Source: Latrodectus hesperus
Taxonomy: Eukaryota > Arthropoda > Arachnida > Araneae > Theridiidae
Reading direction: 5' to 3'
Length of the DNA: 64,000 bases
NCBI GenBank assembly: GCA_037975125.1
Contig: CM075862.1
Span: 62,844,779-62,908,778, forward strand
In this document: positions 61,401 to 64,000 of the stretch, in pieces
Numbering within the stretch: the first letter of the stretch is position 1
Layout: every line of letters begins with the position of its first letter
Notes under the pieces: generated by a model
What the model was told of the DNA's origin: nothing
Databases searched by the model: none
What the model saw: the letters and a program-made list of their open reading frames with translations, nothing else
Position numbers and translations under genes: made by a program

Positions 61401-64000
61401 TAAAAATTGCAATATTATTATGACATACTTACACAGTTATTTATTATTTCTAATACAATTGAATGCAATACATTCCCATGCAATTTCATATTAACTTTTT
61501 ACCTTTATATTTTGATGTTTTTCAAAATTAGAAATTAAGATTCAAGCTAAAGAAATTCTGTTTTTATATGTTCTGGTAATTTATTAGTTTATTTTTCTTT
61601 TCCTAAACAAGGTAATAAAGAGAATAAAGTTAAGTAAAAAATATTGTGTTCTTGGAGATTGTTAGAATTTTACTACTGCTTTAAATGAATGCAATGATTC
61701 TAGAAGCAGGGAATTATTTAATTATTTTTATAATATGTTTATGAAATTTGTTTCCCTTTTAATCAAGATAATAATATACCATAACGAGTTAAAAAAAAGT
61801 ATAAAATACATCAAATAAAAATTTTAAGTGGTAAAAATAATACATTTTTTTATTCACTCAGTATGTATAAATATAAATCAACCGTTAGAAAGTACTTTGT
61901 ACTTTCAAAATAAAATAGCAATTTTTTTTCTCATAATAAAGTTATATGGTTAAATACTGTTACATACATTTCCATAGAATAATTTTAATTTGTAAGCTAA
62001 TGAAATTTATTTAAAGCAAAGCATAGCATAATATTGCACACACCCATTTCTAATTAAACAAAGATAATGATTATTATCAGTTATTGAGCTCAATTTGAAT
62101 ACAAAACCATTGTAAAATAATGAAAATATTAGTGAATTAGTGTTCTTGTATGTCATCATAGAAGAATCATCGCATTCGTATTTATACAATGGATAATTAT
62201 ATATGTGTGTGTCAAAATTCAATTCTGCGTTTTTAATCTCATATTTTGAAACCAATTATATACATATATCTCCTTAATTATACATTATTTTATTCAAATT
62301 ATGACTGTTATTTTATTCATATGATTAATTTTCATAAGTGATTTAACAAAAATATTCAATTGCTTAAAAATAAATTTTCAATTATTAATTAAAGCTTTAC
62401 AGACAGTAATAACAGTAATCTTACCAATAATATTTTATTAATTAAAAATAAATGTGTGATAACTAACTTGCATTAAGTTGCTAAAATTTCTTAATGCTTT
62501 CTATGCTATAGAATATATAACTTGTTCAATTCCTTCATCCATTTCAATAAAATATTCAAACATGTGTTTATCAAAACTACTTACACTGTTGAATTTAAAG
62601 ACTATGTCTGCGAAGATAGTTCCAGCATTATAGAAAATACACTCACATTTTAACCTTCACTAACTTTACATACGAGTTTCGTGGCATCTTATGGGTCGTT
62701 AAAAAGCCATAAAATGTGCCTTTAAGGAAGGAAATGCCATTTCCTGAAATTCAACCAAGCTAAATAATGAAGACATAAATGTATTTTTAAATGAAAAAGG
62801 AATCTAGAAACGAGTAGCATAGTTTATTTAGTAGTGTATAAAGTATAAAATTTCAAGATATCATAATTTATTAAATACTTATGCAAGTCTATATAAAAAG
62901 GTTCCAAAATAATTAAAACAAAAATACTGTAATTAAGATAATTAAATTCTGAATAGCTAAATTTTAATTTATTCAAGTATCATTATTTGTATTAAAATTA
63001 AAATTATGAATACAATTTAGAGCATAATGCATCATTTTTAGTTTTAACAAAACATTCTAAATATTCAGTGATATTATAGTTAAATGTTACATTTATATAC
63101 GTAATAGCGCATTTTTAATGAAAACAAATTTTAATGCTTCTATCATTTATTCTATTTACAGATGTTATGAGATAATATTTCCTTCCATCACACTAAGAAA
63201 TAATCAGTTTCTCTTAAAGAACTCTATGTAGTTGAATGTTTTTTGTATTTAAAAAATATCGTGATCGAAACACATAGTAGTCTGAATATTCCATTATGTC
63301 TCGTATATCTAATTAATGAAATCATGTATAACTAGTTTTTATAAATTATGAATATTATAAATATAAATGCAAATTTTGAGTACTTTCATATTTTTATTAC
63401 AAAGCATTTTAGCAAAAGAAGCTCATATACACATTTTAAAAACTGCGCTGCTTTATTTCTGAAGGAAAAATCCTTAATAACAAACGTGTTTCATTCTTTA
63501 AATGGTATACAATTTTATTAACTTTTTTTTATTCAATGGAATTAAATTATAGCGTACTTAACCCCTTCCAGGTTCATTTTATTTCGAGATTATGGGTTAA
63601 AAAATGTCAATTTTTTATGGTTTTTTTAATGCATACATAGCTTTTTAAACATAATAGCATCATTCGTATACAAAATTTCCTAAAATTTAGTGTAAAAAAA
63701 AGTCTATTTAAATAAATGAGAAATTTACCTGTATAGTTGGCTTTCTGTATGGCAGAAATCATTAGACTTTGGAGTCAATTCGGACTAACTATAAAGCTTA
63801 GAATAAATAGCTTTTATCTTGAATTAAATTTTATTTATATCCTTTGCATTTACATAAATGATTATGAAATTATTAATCAAAATTTAATCGAATATGATAC
63901 AATCGAAAACACGGTACTGCACAGAGTCCAACATCGCAATCTGGACAGTAGAACCTTGTTTCTCTCCTTACCTTCTTTCTTCTACTGTATCTCTTTAAGC
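61401..64000. other. A/T-rich intronic DNA to the window end
   Basis: Nothing supportable. The last 50 bases (63951-64000) are pyrimidine-rich, as before a splice acceptor, but the window ends before any exon could be recognised. Confidence 0.5.

Overview
This is a eukaryotic nuclear genomic window, very A/T-rich (about three quarters A+T by eye) and almost entirely non-coding. The protein evidence points to an arthropod. The only clear host gene piece is a neuroligin-type first coding exon with arthropod-like wording. The repeats are Tc1/mariner DNA transposons and very long (AT)n microsatellites, as is common in arachnid genomes. A spider is my best guess, but this is inference; no ribosomal or mitochondrial marker is present.

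Layout. 1-10590: A/T-rich non-coding DNA with one striking 28-bp hairpin (1726-1785), a three-copy tandem repeat of about 235 bp (about 5842-6545) and an (AT)n tract. 10591-12520: a nearly complete Tc1-family transposon with matched terminal inverted repeats, a TA target duplication and a damaged DD34E transposase. It is followed by a second copy of its right end. 13190-13610: an older Tc1-like relic. 14218-14426: an unidentified candidate terminal exon on the minus strand. 14.9-30 kb: non-coding DNA with long microsatellites and a few patches that look less A/T-rich than their surroundings. 30062-30330: a probable tRNA-derived SINE. 31240-31530: a CpG-containing patch, possibly a 5' exon or promoter. 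32335-32767: the neuroligin exon. 32768-64000: apparently one very long first intron (at least 31 kb if the gene continues to the right). It contains three decayed transposons (minus-strand mariner-like at 38740-39540, Tc1-like at 44640-45780, mariner DD34D at about 54260-55635), many microsatellites and several unidentified patches.

No operon, defence system, CRISPR array or other obvious new system is present. The most useful leads are the double right end of the Tc1 element, the long hairpin at 1.7 kb, the possible upstream exon of the neuroligin gene, and a few protein-like patches that I could not identify. Most open reading frames over 60 codons are either (AT)n or (GT)n microsatellites read as Ile-Tyr, Cys-Val or Thr-His repeats, or chance frames in A/T-rich DNA.
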